Below are positions 49,249 through 57,223 of a stretch of 64,000 nt of DNA, in pieces; the first letter of the stretch is position 1, and each line of letters starts with the position of its first letter. The notes under the pieces were generated by a model, which was not told the origin of the DNA, did no database searches, and saw only the letters and a program-made list of their open reading frames with translations. Position numbers and translations under genes: made by a program. Location: assembly GCA_012927625.1 (NCBI GenBank), contig JABBOV010000024.1, forward strand, positions 62,001-126,000. The letters are read 5' to 3'. The DNA is from Glaciimonas sp. Lineage in GTDB: Bacteria > Pseudomonadota > Gammaproteobacteria > Burkholderiales > Burkholderiaceae_D.

Positions 49249-49555
49249 TGAGACTCAGTGCGGGAATGCACTGATACCAAGCATCTGCATCATGGTGGAA
49301 AACAATGTCCACGAAAAACAAGAAGGGCATAAATCTGAACCGTAAGACAGTGCTGGAGACCGGCAATAGGTGCCCAGGTTCAGGCGAGGGCTTGACGGGT
49401 TTCCCGTATTCATTTATTTTCATGGAGTATATTTTATGTCTGCATATAATATATGCGGAAAATGCCATGAAAATGACGATACTCCTTGTTTTTAAAAGTC
49501 GCTTTGTTGCCAGTCCTTTTCGTATTTTTCGTGTCTTTCGTGGACAATGCAATGC
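49249..49555. other. gene-free gap with palindrome and dispersed repeat motif
   Basis: No gene is supported between the DUF349 gene and fbpC (convergent). A palindrome GCATATA-A-TATATGC is at 49442-49456. Near 49515-49555 the sequence TTTTTCGTGTCTTTCGTGG belongs to a low-complexity motif that recurs in many bacterial intergenic regions; translated on the - strand it gives KDTKNTK. Short frames here (such as 49305-49559) are not convincing genes. Confidence 0.4.
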
Positions 49556-50680
49556 TTAATTCGGTACCTCCGTGTGTTCCGGTTCCGGTTCGCTCAGAAA
49601 CGTCACCACATGATCGGCGCACAGGCGAATCCCGATTTTCTCGCCGATCGCATGATCGTGATGCGATGGCACCAGGGCCAGCAATGGCTGACCGCTTGGC
49701 AGTTTCAGGGTATATAAAAAATCGGCGCCGCGAAATGCCTTGCGCACCACCTCGGCCTTGATCGTACTGCCGTCGTCATGCACTACATCGTCGGCGCGCA
49801 GCAGCACATCTACCTGCCGGGCATTTTTTGCATTGGTGGCGCACATGTCCATTCCTTTCCATAAGGGCAAACTTCCGAGTTCAATATTCACCATTTCGCC
49901 GGGGATGTCCATGACGCCCGGCATAAACACGCCGTGGCCGATGAAGTCGGCCACAAAGCGCGTGGCGGGACGATGATATAAGTTGTAAGCGCTGTCCCAC
50001 TGCACAATTTCGCCAGCCTGCATGACCCCGATTTGGTCGGCAATCGCAAATGCTTCATGCTGGTCATGCGTGACCAGCACCGCAGTTGTGCCGCTAGCTT
50101 TCAGAATGTCGCGCACTTCGCCGGCCAGCCGTTCGCGCAGATCTACATCCAGATTGGAAAACGGCTCATCCAGCAGTAACAGATCCGGCTTGGGCGCTAA
50201 TGCGCGCGCTAGAGCAACCCGTTGCTGCTGACCGCCGGAGAGTTCGTGCGGGTATTTGTCGCTCTGCACCGATAGCCCGACCAGGCTCAACAAGGCTTGA
50301 ATGCGCTGTACACGCTGCGGTTTGGCTAGTTTTCGCAGGCCGAAAGCAATATTTTCCGCTACGTTTAAATGCGGAAACAGTGCGTAATCTTGAAATACCA
50401 CGCCGACCTGGCGACTTTCAGGCGGAGCGGTGAGACCGGGGCGGCTGATCTCTCTGCCGCCCAAAGCGATCCGCCCGGCCAGCAACGGCTCGAACCCGGC
50501 TATAGCTCGCAGTACGGTGGTTTTACCGCAGCCGGACGGGCCAAGCAGGCAGCCGATTTCTCCGCGCTCCAATGAAAATGACAGCGCATGCACGATCTCA
50601 TGCATGTCGCGCCCGAGCCGATAGCCGACCCGAATCGATTCAACGCAAAGATGCGCGGTGGTAGTGGATGGATTGTTCAT
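49556..50680 (-). CDS. fbpC: iron(III) ABC transporter ATP-binding protein (FbpC-like)
   Basis: A 374-residue ABC ATPase. Walker A is GPSGCGKTT near residue 50, the signature LSGGQQQRVALARAL near 150, Walker B LLLLDEPFSNLD near 170, and the switch histidine lies in VLVTHDQHEA. The C-terminal TOBE-like region (residues 270-370) is typical of FbpC/PotA-type importers. I start it at ATG 50680 (MNNPSTTT); an upstream ATG would overlap the Fur site. It is divergent from the permease gene, with a Fur-box match between them. Polyamine or sulfate import is the alternative, but the Fur box favours iron. Confidence 0.85.
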   Translation of the reverse strand: MNNPSTTTAHLCVESIRVGYRLGRDMHEIVHALSFSLERGEIGCLLGPSGCGKTTVLRAIAGFEPLLAGRIALGGREISRPGLTAPPESRQVGVVFQDYALFPHLNVAENIAFGLRKLAKPQRVQRIQALLSLVGLSVQSDKYPHELSGGQQQRVALARALAPKPDLLLLDEPFSNLDVDLRERLAGEVRDILKASGTTAVLVTHDQHEAFAIADQIGVMQAGEIVQWDSAYNLYHRPATRFVADFIGHGVFMPGVMDIPGEMVNIELGSLPLWKGMDMCATNAKNARQVDVLLRADDVVHDDGSTIKAEVVRKAFRGADFLYTLKLPSGQPLLALVPSHHDHAIGEKIGIRLCADHVVTFLSEPEPEHTEVPN

Positions 50681-50735
50681 GACGGTAAATTCAGCTTGCT
50701 TGTTGGTTAATAATGTCACTGCACTATATTCCAAT

Positions 50736-50750
50736 TGATTATAATTCTCA
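50736..50750. promoter_or_regulatory. predicted Fur box between fbpC and fbpB
   Basis: TGATTATAATTCTCA matches the 7-1-7 Fur consensus TGATAATNATTATCA at 12 of the 14 defined positions, and its two mismatches are symmetric. It lies in the short divergent region between the iron transporter ATPase and permease, where one site can repress both. The match was made by eye. Confidence 0.65.
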
Positions 50751-50780
50751 TTTAGCCGGACATGCAGTTAATCCCACTTT

Positions 50781-52442
50781 ATGCCTTTCTCGAATAACCA
50801 TTCCCCACGCCAGGCTGGCGGTTTCCATCCCATGCTATTGGCGTCGCTGGTAGTGGCTTTTCTGGTGGGCGTGCCGATTTTCGGTGTGTTGTCGAATTTG
50901 CTGGTCGGCGGCGCTGATGGCGCGGGCGAATCCGGTGCCTCCACACTGGCGCATTTGTGGAGCACGGTATTGCCGGAATACCTGTTCAACAGCTTTGCGA
51001 TTGCCGCCATCGTGGCGGTGCTGGGCGCGACCATCGGCATCGGTTGCGCGTGGCTGGTGGCGGCTTTCGATTTTCCCGGCAAACGGATGTTCGAATGGGC
51101 GCTGGTCTTGCCGTTGGCGATGCCGGCCTATGTCGTAGCGTATTCGTATACCGATTTCCTGCAATTTTCCGGCCCGGTACAAAGCGGCCTGCGCGCACTG
51201 TTCGGCTGGCAGCCGCACGAATACTGGTTTCCGCAGATACGCAGTGTGGGCGGTGCCGGTGTGCTGTTTGCGCTGGTGCTGTATCCATATATATATCTGC
51301 TGGCGCGCAATGCCTTTCTGGAGCGCAGCCCGCGCATGCTGGATGCGGCGCGCACGTTGGGTGTCGGCCCGTGGCGCGCATTCTTTACCATCAGCCTGTC
51401 GCTGGCGCGTCCCGCCGCCGCCGCTGGGATTGCGCTGGCATTGATGGAAACGCTGGCCGATTACGGCGCAGTGGCTTATTTTGGCGTGCCCACCCTGACC
51501 ACCGGCATCTATAAATCCTGGTACGCTTTTTCCGACCGCACCGCCGCTGCGCAGATCGCGGCGGTATTACTCGTCACGGTTACGGTATTGATGCTGCTGG
51601 AGCAGAAGAGTCGCGGCCGCGCGCGTTACTACGCGGTGGGCGGGCGCACTAGCGGACAGCTGACGCGACCGTTGTCGGGCAAATCGGGCTGGTTGGCGAC
51701 CTTATGCTGCGCGCTGCCGGTATTGGCCGGATTTTTGCTGCCATTGCTGATTTTGGTGCGGCTGATCCTGCGCGAGGATGCTCTGGCGATGGGTGCGCGC
51801 TATCTTGGTCTGGTGAAAAACAGCGTCACGCTGGGCGGCGTGACGGCCGTGCTGGCAGTGCTGCTCTGCGTTTTGCTGGCGTATGCGGCACGCGTCTCCA
51901 AGAGCCGGGTGCAAGCTGCCTGCAACCGCATCGTGACCATGGGTTATGCGGTGCCGGGTGCAGTGATCGCGGTGGGCATTCTGATTCCGTTGTCGCGTCT
52001 GGATAACTGGGCCGCTGGATACGGCGCACCTTTTTTGCTGGCCGGTAGCTTGGCGGCGCTGATCTATGCGTATCTGGTGCGTTTTCTGGCGGTCTCATAT
52101 CACGGGATACAGGCCGGGCTGGCACGAATCACGCCTGCCATGGATGCCAGCGCCCGCAGCCTGGGTCATGGGCTGGGTTCGATGCTGCTACGGGTACATG
52201 CGCCGCTGCTTTGGCGTAGCGTGCTGACCGGCGGCTTGCTGGTGTTCGTCGATGTCATCAAGGAGTTGCCGGCAACCCTGACCATTCGCCCATTCAATTA
52301 CGATACGCTGGCCGTGATCGCGTTCCAGCTTGCATCCGACGAGCGACTGGGCGAAGCGGCGTTGCCCGCGCTCACCATTGTGCTGATCACCACCATTCCG
52401 GTGATTATCCTGGCCCGCGCAATCGCCAAGGGCGATAGCTGA
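50781..52442 (+). CDS. fbpB: iron(III) ABC transporter permease (FbpB-like)
   Basis: A 553-residue integral membrane protein with about twelve predicted helices, formed by two fused permease units as in FbpB/SfuB. Each half carries an EAA-type loop: DAARTLGVGPWRAFFTISL near residue 195 and DASARSLGHGLGSMLLRVH near 455, the cytoplasmic contacts for the ATPase. Together with FbpC it should import ferric iron delivered by a periplasmic binding protein. No FbpA gene is in this window, so the binding protein must be encoded elsewhere. A structured region and the glyA riboswitch lie downstream. Confidence 0.87.
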   Translation: MPFSNNHSPRQAGGFHPMLLASLVVAFLVGVPIFGVLSNLLVGGADGAGESGASTLAHLWSTVLPEYLFNSFAIAAIVAVLGATIGIGCAWLVAAFDFPGKRMFEWALVLPLAMPAYVVAYSYTDFLQFSGPVQSGLRALFGWQPHEYWFPQIRSVGGAGVLFALVLYPYIYLLARNAFLERSPRMLDAARTLGVGPWRAFFTISLSLARPAAAAGIALALMETLADYGAVAYFGVPTLTTGIYKSWYAFSDRTAAAQIAAVLLVTVTVLMLLEQKSRGRARYYAVGGRTSGQLTRPLSGKSGWLATLCCALPVLAGFLLPLLILVRLILREDALAMGARYLGLVKNSVTLGGVTAVLAVLLCVLLAYAARVSKSRVQAACNRIVTMGYAVPGAVIAVGILIPLSRLDNWAAGYGAPFLLAGSLAALIYAYLVRFLAVSYHGIQAGLARITPAMDASARSLGHGLGSMLLRVHAPLLWRSVLTGGLLVFVDVIKELPATLTIRPFNYDTLAVIAFQLASDERLGEAALPALTIVLITTIPVIILARAIAKGDS

Positions 52443-52567
52443 TACTTCTCTTTATGTCAATAAAAATGAAGGAGTATGCATAAAAATTATGCTATTGCCG
52501 CATTTAATACGTGCGTACTTTAAAAATACAGTATTGTGTATAGATATAATGGCTAGCCGAAATTTTT

Positions 52568-52651
52568 GTAGGTCGAGTTAACGGTTATATCGCCAAACCC
52601 GATATTTGCAGCCTGGGAATGTCGGGTCACGCACTCGCTAACTCGACCTGC
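52568..52651 (+). ncRNA. unidentified structured element (long hairpin) upstream of the glyA riboswitch
   Basis: GTAGGTCGAGTTA (52568-52580) pairs with TAACTCGACCTGC (52639-52651), giving a 13-bp stem with one G-U pair. Inside, ACCCGA (52597-52602) pairs with TCGGGT (52622-52627), forming a second helix that encloses a purine-rich loop. It lies 51 bases upstream of the glyA promoter's -35 box and 125 bases after fbpB. It matches no riboswitch I know. It may be the fbpB 3' structure, a small RNA, or a palindromic repeat element. Strand is assumed. Confidence 0.4.
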
Positions 52652-52680
52652 GATGCATTCCCGCTCGCCACTAATAATAT

Positions 52681-52697
52681 CCGGGAAAAAAACCCGG
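52681..52697. repeat. short hairpin with poly-A loop
   Basis: CCGGG-AAAAAAA-CCCGG is a perfect 5-bp stem just upstream of the glyA promoter. It lacks a T-run on the + strand and is too short to call a terminator with confidence; it may help isolate the promoter from the fbpB transcript. Confidence 0.3.
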
Positions 52698-52701
52698 CAG
52701 C

Positions 52702-52730
52702 TTGCTCAAATCACCTCCTTACCTTACAAT
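52702..52730 (+). promoter_or_regulatory. glyA/ZTP riboswitch promoter
   Basis: TTGCTC at 52702-52707 and TACAAT at 52725-52730 are separated by exactly 17 bases. Transcription would begin near 52737, only about nine bases before the first stem of the riboswitch, which strongly supports the assignment of both. Confidence 0.7.
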
Positions 52731-52745
52731 TTGCGGACCATTTCA

Positions 52746-52843
52746 TCTCACGTGACTGGCGAAAAGTCGGAAGGACACACTTCCGACGACAAGGTGGGCA
52801 TCCACTGGGGAACGTGAGAATTCTTTAGCCGTTCGCCTGGGCA
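52746..52843 (+). ncRNA. ZTP (pfl) riboswitch controlling glyA
   Basis: The aptamer can be drawn completely. P1 pairs TCTCACGT (52746-52753) with ACGTGAGA (52812-52819); the conserved GACTGGCG follows the 5' arm. P2 is an 8-bp hairpin (GTCGGAAG with CTTCCGAC, 52766-52787). Next, GTGG-GCAT-CCAC leads into the conserved CTGGGGAAC. The 3' domain ends with CCG then CGCCTGGGCA (52834-52843), which forms the pseudoknot. This is the pfl motif that senses ZTP/ZMP, which build up when 10-formyl-THF is scarce. glyA makes one-carbon-loaded folate, and is a known target class. No T-run terminator is visible, so control may be at translation or by another mechanism. Confidence 0.88.
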
Positions 52844-52890
52844 GCCCAAAATGGAGCGCACGACTGAGGCTGTCCGTCATTTACATCTTG

Positions 52891-52917
52891 CATTAGATGC
52901 ATTAGATGTATTAGATG
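52891..52917 (+). repeat. three 9-bp tandem repeats in the glyA leader
   Basis: CATTAGATG, CATTAGATG and TATTAGATG stand head to tail between the riboswitch and the glyA Shine-Dalgarno. Copy number could vary by slippage and change the leader length by 9 bases per unit. Function unknown. Confidence 0.6.
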
Positions 52918-52985
52918 ACTCCTCAATCGATCCCAGTAAAAAATCTAGTTGCACTTGTTTTGCATACTTATCGACAGGAATCCGC

Positions 52986-54233
52986 ATGTTCTCCAAAGAC
53001 CACACCATCGCCCATATCGACCCTGAATTGTGGGCCGTGATCCAGCAGGAAAACGTTCGCCAGCAAGATCATATCGAGTTGATCGCGTCCGAAAACTATA
53101 CTTCGCCAGCCGTCATGGAAGCGCAAGGTTCGCAATTGACCAATAAATACGCGGAAGGTTATCCAGGCAAGCGCTATTACGGCGGCTGCGAATTCGTAGA
53201 TATTGCCGAACAATTGGCGATCGATCGCGTCAAGCAATTATTCGGGGCCGAAGCCGCCAACGTGCAGCCGAACTCCGGCTCGCAAGCCAATCAGGCCGTG
53301 TTCTTCGCCGTGCTGAAACCGGGCGACACCATCATGGGCATGTCGCTGGCTGAAGGCGGTCACCTGACGCACGGCATGGCGCTCAACATGTCGGGCAAAT
53401 GGTTCAATGCCGTTTCCTACGGACTAGACGCCAATGAAGAAATCGATTACGAAGCCATGGAACGTCTGGCGCGCGAACACAAGCCGAAGCTGATCATCGC
53501 CGGCGCGTCCGCCTATGCACTGCGCATCGATTTCGAGCGTTTCTCCAAAATTGCCAAAGAAGTCGGCGCTTATTTCATGGTTGACATGGCGCATTACGCC
53601 GGCCTGATCGCCGCCGGCGTGTACCCGAACCCAGTGCCATTCGCCGATTTTGTCACTTCCACCACGCACAAATCGCTGCGCGGCCCACGCGGCGGCGTCA
53701 TCCTGATGAAGGCCGAGTTTGAGAAAGCCATCAACTCCGCGATCTTCCCCGGCATCCAGGGCGGCCCGCTGATGCACGTCATCGCCGGTAAGGCAGTCGC
53801 TTTCAAGGAAGCGCTGGCGCCGGAATTCAAGATTTACCAGCAGCAAGTCATCAAAAATGCCGATGCGCTGGCACAAGCCCTGATCGCGCGCGGCCTGCGC
53901 ATCGTCTCCGGCCGCACCGAGAGTCACCTGATGCTGGTAGATCTGCGCGCCAAGAACATCACCGGCAAAGCTGCCGAAGCATTGCTCGGTTCCGCCCATA
54001 TCACCTGCAACAAGAATGCGATTCCGAATGATCCTGAAAAACCTTTCGTGACATCCGGCATCCGGCTTGGTAGTCCGGCCATGACTACTCGCGGTTTCGG
54101 TACGGCAGAAGCAGCCAAGGTCGGCCACCTGGTCGCCGACATGCTTGACCACCCGAACGACGCCGCCACCATCGGTCGCGTCAAAGCCGAAGTCAAGAAA
54201 CTGACCGACGCCTTCCCGGTCTATGGCGCATAG
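52986..54233 (+). CDS. glyA: serine hydroxymethyltransferase
   Basis: GlyA interconverts serine plus THF with glycine plus methylene-THF, the main source of one-carbon units. The 415-residue protein has the family's [19 protein letters not shown] near residue 30, [14 protein letters not shown], and the PLP lysine in [14 protein letters not shown] near residue 228. The frame remains open to 52851, but homologues start [10 protein letters not shown] and an AGGA site lies seven bases before ATG 52986. A ZTP riboswitch in the leader probably raises expression when 10-formyl-THF runs low. Confidence 0.97.
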   Translation: MFSKDHTIAHIDPELWAVIQQENVRQQDHIELIASENYTSPAVMEAQGSQLTNKYAEGYPGKRYYGGCEFVDIAEQLAIDRVKQLFGAEAANVQPNSGSQANQAVFFAVLKPGDTIMGMSLAEGGHLTHGMALNMSGKWFNAVSYGLDANEEIDYEAMERLAREHKPKLIIAGASAYALRIDFERFSKIAKEVGAYFMVDMAHYAGLIAAGVYPNPVPFADFVTSTTHKSLRGPRGGVILMKAEFEKAINSAIFPGIQGGPLMHVIAGKAVAFKEALAPEFKIYQQQVIKNADALAQALIARGLRIVSGRTESHLMLVDLRAKNITGKAAEALLGSAHITCNKNAIPNDPEKPFVTSGIRLGSPAMTTRGFGTAEAAKVGHLVADMLDHPNDAATIGRVKAEVKKLTDAFPVYGA

Positions 54234-54244
54234 ACTCTAGCATC

Positions 54245-54269
54245 GTAGGATGGGTGTAACCCATCCTAC
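54245..54269. repeat. perfect REP-like palindrome after glyA
   Basis: GTAGGATGGGT-GTA-ACCCATCCTAC is a perfect 11-bp stem with a 3-base loop in the 81-base gap between glyA and nrdR. It shares the GTAG...GGGT-N3-ACCC...CTAC pattern with the repeat at 35969-35983. Confidence 0.65.
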
Positions 54270-54314
54270 AAAACGCAAAATTCATAGAGCAACTTCTTCC
54301 GATCCAAAGCCATC

Positions 54315-54782
54315 ATGAAATGTCCGTTCTGCCATCACGAAGACACTCAGGTACTCGATACCCGCGCATCGGAAGAGGGCGACTCCATCCGCCGCCGCCG
54401 CCGTTGCATCAAATGCGAAAAACGCTTTACCACCTATGAACGTATCGAACTCACGATGCCGGTTATCGTCAAGAAGAACGGCAGCCGAGTCGACTTCGCC
54501 GCCGGCAAATTACGCGCCAGCCTGATGCTGGCACTGCGTAAAAGGCCGGTCTCCGCCGAGGCCGTTGATGCCACTATCAGCCGCATCGAACAGAAAATCC
54601 TGTCGCTGGGCGAGCGTGAAATCAGCAGCGGTCATATCGGTGAATTGATTATGGAAGAGCTTAGGCAGCTTGATAATATTGCGTACATCCGCTTCGCATC
54701 TGTATATAAGAATTTTGAAGATTTGGGGGCATTCCAGGATGCGATTAAAGAGGTCGGTGAAGAGCGTGATCGGCACGCATAG
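54315..54782 (+). CDS. nrdR: transcriptional repressor NrdR
   Basis: NrdR represses ribonucleotide reductase genes by sensing ATP/dATP. The N-terminal zinc ribbon [20 protein letters not shown], with the second cysteine pair in [13 protein letters not shown], is complete, and the ATP-cone domain follows from about residue 50 ([20 protein letters not shown]). The length of 155 residues is standard. In many proteobacteria nrdR directly precedes ribD; here about 1.3 kb of extra sequence separates them. Confidence 0.96.
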   Translation: MKCPFCHHEDTQVLDTRASEEGDSIRRRRRCIKCEKRFTTYERIELTMPVIVKKNGSRVDFAAGKLRASLMLALRKRPVSAEAVDATISRIEQKILSLGEREISSGHIGELIMEELRQLDNIAYIRFASVYKNFEDLGAFQDAIKEVGEERDRHA

Positions 54783-55042
54783 CAATTCACGGAATTAGCT
54801 TGCATTAATATGCTCAATGGATGCCCGCATTTCGGACTGAGCGATACTGCTTAAAATTACTGTGATCTGTACTTGGCGGTTTTCGTGTGATAGGAATTTC
54901 GCAACCATGTGTTTGCCGATCCCGCTAGTGTTATGTACTCTGTGGAGCCGTCGGAATGGGCAGCGCCTAGCGTATGGGTCGTGGATTCTTGTACCACTCG
55001 ACGAATCGTAACTGCATGCCGAAAATGGTAAAGAGGATGAAT

Positions 55043-55732
55043 ATGAAGAAGGTTTGTATCGTAGGTGCATCCGGGAAGCTCGGGCAGTACATGGTGCCGC
55101 AGTTGCTGGATCGAGGCTACGAAATAGTTGGCGTTTGCCGGGAGCGCAGCGTCGGCAAACTCGACGCGTTCAAAGGGCGCATCACAGTCATTCCCGGATT
55201 CACGACCGACCGTGCAGTCATCCAGAAGGCGGTCGCAGGGTGTGACGGAGTACTTGTGGTGCTGACTCCATTGGGTGTTCACCAGTACGCGTCCAAAACA
55301 GCCCAGGCGGTGCTTGACTACGCGCCTGCGGGCGCGCGCCTCATCTTTTCCTGCGGCTGGCATATTACGCGCGACGGCCAGGACCTGTACTCGCCGACCT
55401 TCTTAGCGGTCGTCAAGGCCGTTACCTGGCTTGCGCGGCTAGTCCGCTTCGCGGACCTAAATGACCAAGTGGAAGCGTGCCGCAGGGTGTTCGCCAGTGA
55501 CACCCGGTGGACGGTCGTGCGTGGCAGCGACCTTGAAGAGGGTGAGAGCCAAGGCCTGCCGGTGTGGAGCCGCCACGTGGGTGATCCCATCCTTAAAAGC
55601 AATATCACACGGCGCGTCGACTTTGGCCTTTTCATGGTGGCGGCCCTCGAGAATGACGCGCTCATCCACGAGGCTCCGGCGATTGTCAGTTGCCAGACGC
55701 CCTCGGCGCTCGCTAGCGCTGCGAAAATCTAG
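55043..55732 (+). CDS. NmrA-like NAD(P)-binding protein
   Basis: A 229-residue atypical short-chain dehydrogenase/NmrA-type protein. The dinucleotide-binding loop is VCIVGASGKLGQYMVPQLL at the N-terminus; the middle holds VLVVLTPLGVHQYASKTAQA. There is no clear YxxxK catalytic pair, so it may be a redox sensor or an epimerase-like enzyme; the substrate is unknown. I start it at ATG 55043, six bases after AAGAGG; several upstream in-frame ATGs lack such a site. It lies in the extra DNA between nrdR and ribD, next to a polyketide synthase fragment, which suggests acquisition by transfer. Confidence 0.75.
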   Translation: MKKVCIVGASGKLGQYMVPQLLDRGYEIVGVCRERSVGKLDAFKGRITVIPGFTTDRAVIQKAVAGCDGVLVVLTPLGVHQYASKTAQAVLDYAPAGARLIFSCGWHITRDGQDLYSPTFLAVVKAVTWLARLVRFADLNDQVEACRRVFASDTRWTVVRGSDLEEGESQGLPVWSRHVGDPILKSNITRRVDFGLFMVAALENDALIHEAPAIVSCQTPSALASAAKI

Positions 55733-55851
55733 CGTGTACGTTTGCAAGTGTCGATCCATGGACCACAGGAAGACGCACATAACGTCGGTCAAGCGGACGG
55801 CGCTGGCCAGGCCGCAGATTATTAGTCTCAATTTGAACGCTACATAAAATA

Positions 55852-56043
55852 ATGGGCGGCATCATGATCGATTTCGTCGAATACGTCGTTTCCGAACTTA
55901 AGAGTAAAAGATTGTCGAAGATGGACGCGCTTGGCCTGATCAAGAAGTTCTTCAGTCGGACGCCGCTGCTGTTGAGTGCGGCCCCAATTCATCCGATGCT
56001 GCACCGGAATACGTGGGTAATGTCCAAGTGCAGTTTTTACTGA
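55852..56043 (+). pseudogene. fragment of a modular polyketide synthase
   Basis: A 63-codon frame whose first part reads VEYVVSELKSKRLSKMDALG, the style of linker that precedes a module in trans-AT polyketide synthases, and whose second part AAPIHPMLHRNT resembles the start of a dehydratase domain (the HPLLHRNTS-type entry). After NT the similarity stops and the frame ends within nine residues (VMSKCSFY). A polyketide synthase is thousands of residues long, so this is a remnant. Identification is by pattern recognition; a genuine small gene is possible but less likely. Confidence 0.6.
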
Positions 56044-56117
56044 ATTTATAGAATTCGAGAAATTAATTTTTTCAGCTTTGTAGTTATCCTGCATCATCAA
56101 ACTTCATTGTAAAGTCC

Positions 56118-57209
56118 GTGAAAATTCTCAATCATCTGGAAGGCATGACGCTCGCCCTAAAATGGGCGGAGCGCGGGCTGCTTACGACGGCCCCCAACCC
56201 TCGCGTCGGCTGCATCATCGTGAAAGACAATTGCATCATCGGCGCAGGATTTACCCAGCCGCCTGGCGGCAATCATGCCGAAATCGAAGCGCTGCACGAG
56301 GCCGCTGTCAAAGGGTTTGATGTGCGTGGTGCAACCGTGTATGTGACGCTGGAACCGTGCAGCCATTTCGGCCGCACGCCGCCTTGCTGCGACGCGCTGA
56401 TACGCGCTGGCGTAGCCAGAGTGGTAGCGGCGCTGCAGGACCCAAATCCGCTGGTGGCAGGGCAGGGCTTGGCGCGTCTTAAAGCCGCCGGCATCGAAGT
56501 CGTCTGCGATGTGCTGGCCGATGCAGCGCAGGAAATGAATATCGGTTTTTTTTCCCGTATGCAGCGCGGCAAGCCTTGGGTACGGATGAAGGTGGCGGCT
56601 AGTCTGGATGGCAAGACCGCATTGACCGATGGGCAAAGCCAATGGATTACCTCAGAGGCGGCGCGGGACGATGGTCACGCCTGGCGCGCACGGGCCGGTG
56701 CGATCCTGACCGGGATCGGCACAGTAAATGCAGATGACCCGCAAATGACGGTGCGCGCACTGACTGTCACGCGTCAACCGCTACGTATCGTGATCGACAG
56801 CAAACTGGCGATCAGCCCGAACGCACGCGTGCTGGCGGGCGCTGGCAGCTTGGTGGTGGCGGCGCAAAACAATCCTGGCAAAGAAGCGCTGTTGCGCGAC
56901 ATGGGGTGCGAAGTGATTTTTCTGCCCAACGCCGCTGGTAAGGTAGATTTATCGGCGTTGATGCAGGAGCTGGGGCGGCGCCAAATCAACGAGTTGCATG
57001 TCGAGGCCGGTTGCAAGCTCAATGGTTCATTGATCCGCGCCGGTTGTGTCGATGAATTGCTGTTGTATCTGGCACCAAGTTTGATTGGGGACGGCATGCC
57101 GATGTTTGCGCTGGGCGCGCTGGAGTCGCTGCAGCACAAGCGTCTGCTGCGTTTTCACGAAATCCGGCAAATTGGTGAGGATGTGCGTATCCTTGCCCGG
57201 TTCAATTAA
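56118..57209 (+). CDS. ribD: bifunctional riboflavin deaminase/reductase RibD
   Basis: RibD deaminates and then reduces the pyrimidine intermediate of riboflavin synthesis. The N-terminal deaminase has the zinc site in NHAEIEAL (near residue 52) and LEPCSHFGRTPPCCDAL (near 78-92). The C-terminal reductase starts near residue 150 with PWVRMKVAASLDGKTALTDG and contains LHVEAGCKLNGSLI. It starts at GTG with only a weak purine block upstream. The 363-residue length is normal. It is the first gene of the rib cluster and lies just after the inserted DNA, so the promoter may have been affected by the insertion. Confidence 0.95.
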   Translation: MKILNHLEGMTLALKWAERGLLTTAPNPRVGCIIVKDNCIIGAGFTQPPGGNHAEIEALHEAAVKGFDVRGATVYVTLEPCSHFGRTPPCCDALIRAGVARVVAALQDPNPLVAGQGLARLKAAGIEVVCDVLADAAQEMNIGFFSRMQRGKPWVRMKVAASLDGKTALTDGQSQWITSEAARDDGHAWRARAGAILTGIGTVNADDPQMTVRALTVTRQPLRIVIDSKLAISPNARVLAGAGSLVVAAQNNPGKEALLRDMGCEVIFLPNAAGKVDLSALMQELGRRQINELHVEAGCKLNGSLIRAGCVDELLLYLAPSLIGDGMPMFALGALESLQHKRLLRFHEIRQIGEDVRILARFN

Positions 57210-57223
57210 TTTTTCGGTGCGAT

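Noticed and set aside
49305-49559. 84-codon + strand frame between the DUF349 gene and fbpC
   Set aside because: No Shine-Dalgarno or family similarity, and its end consists of a low-complexity repeat motif common in intergenic DNA.
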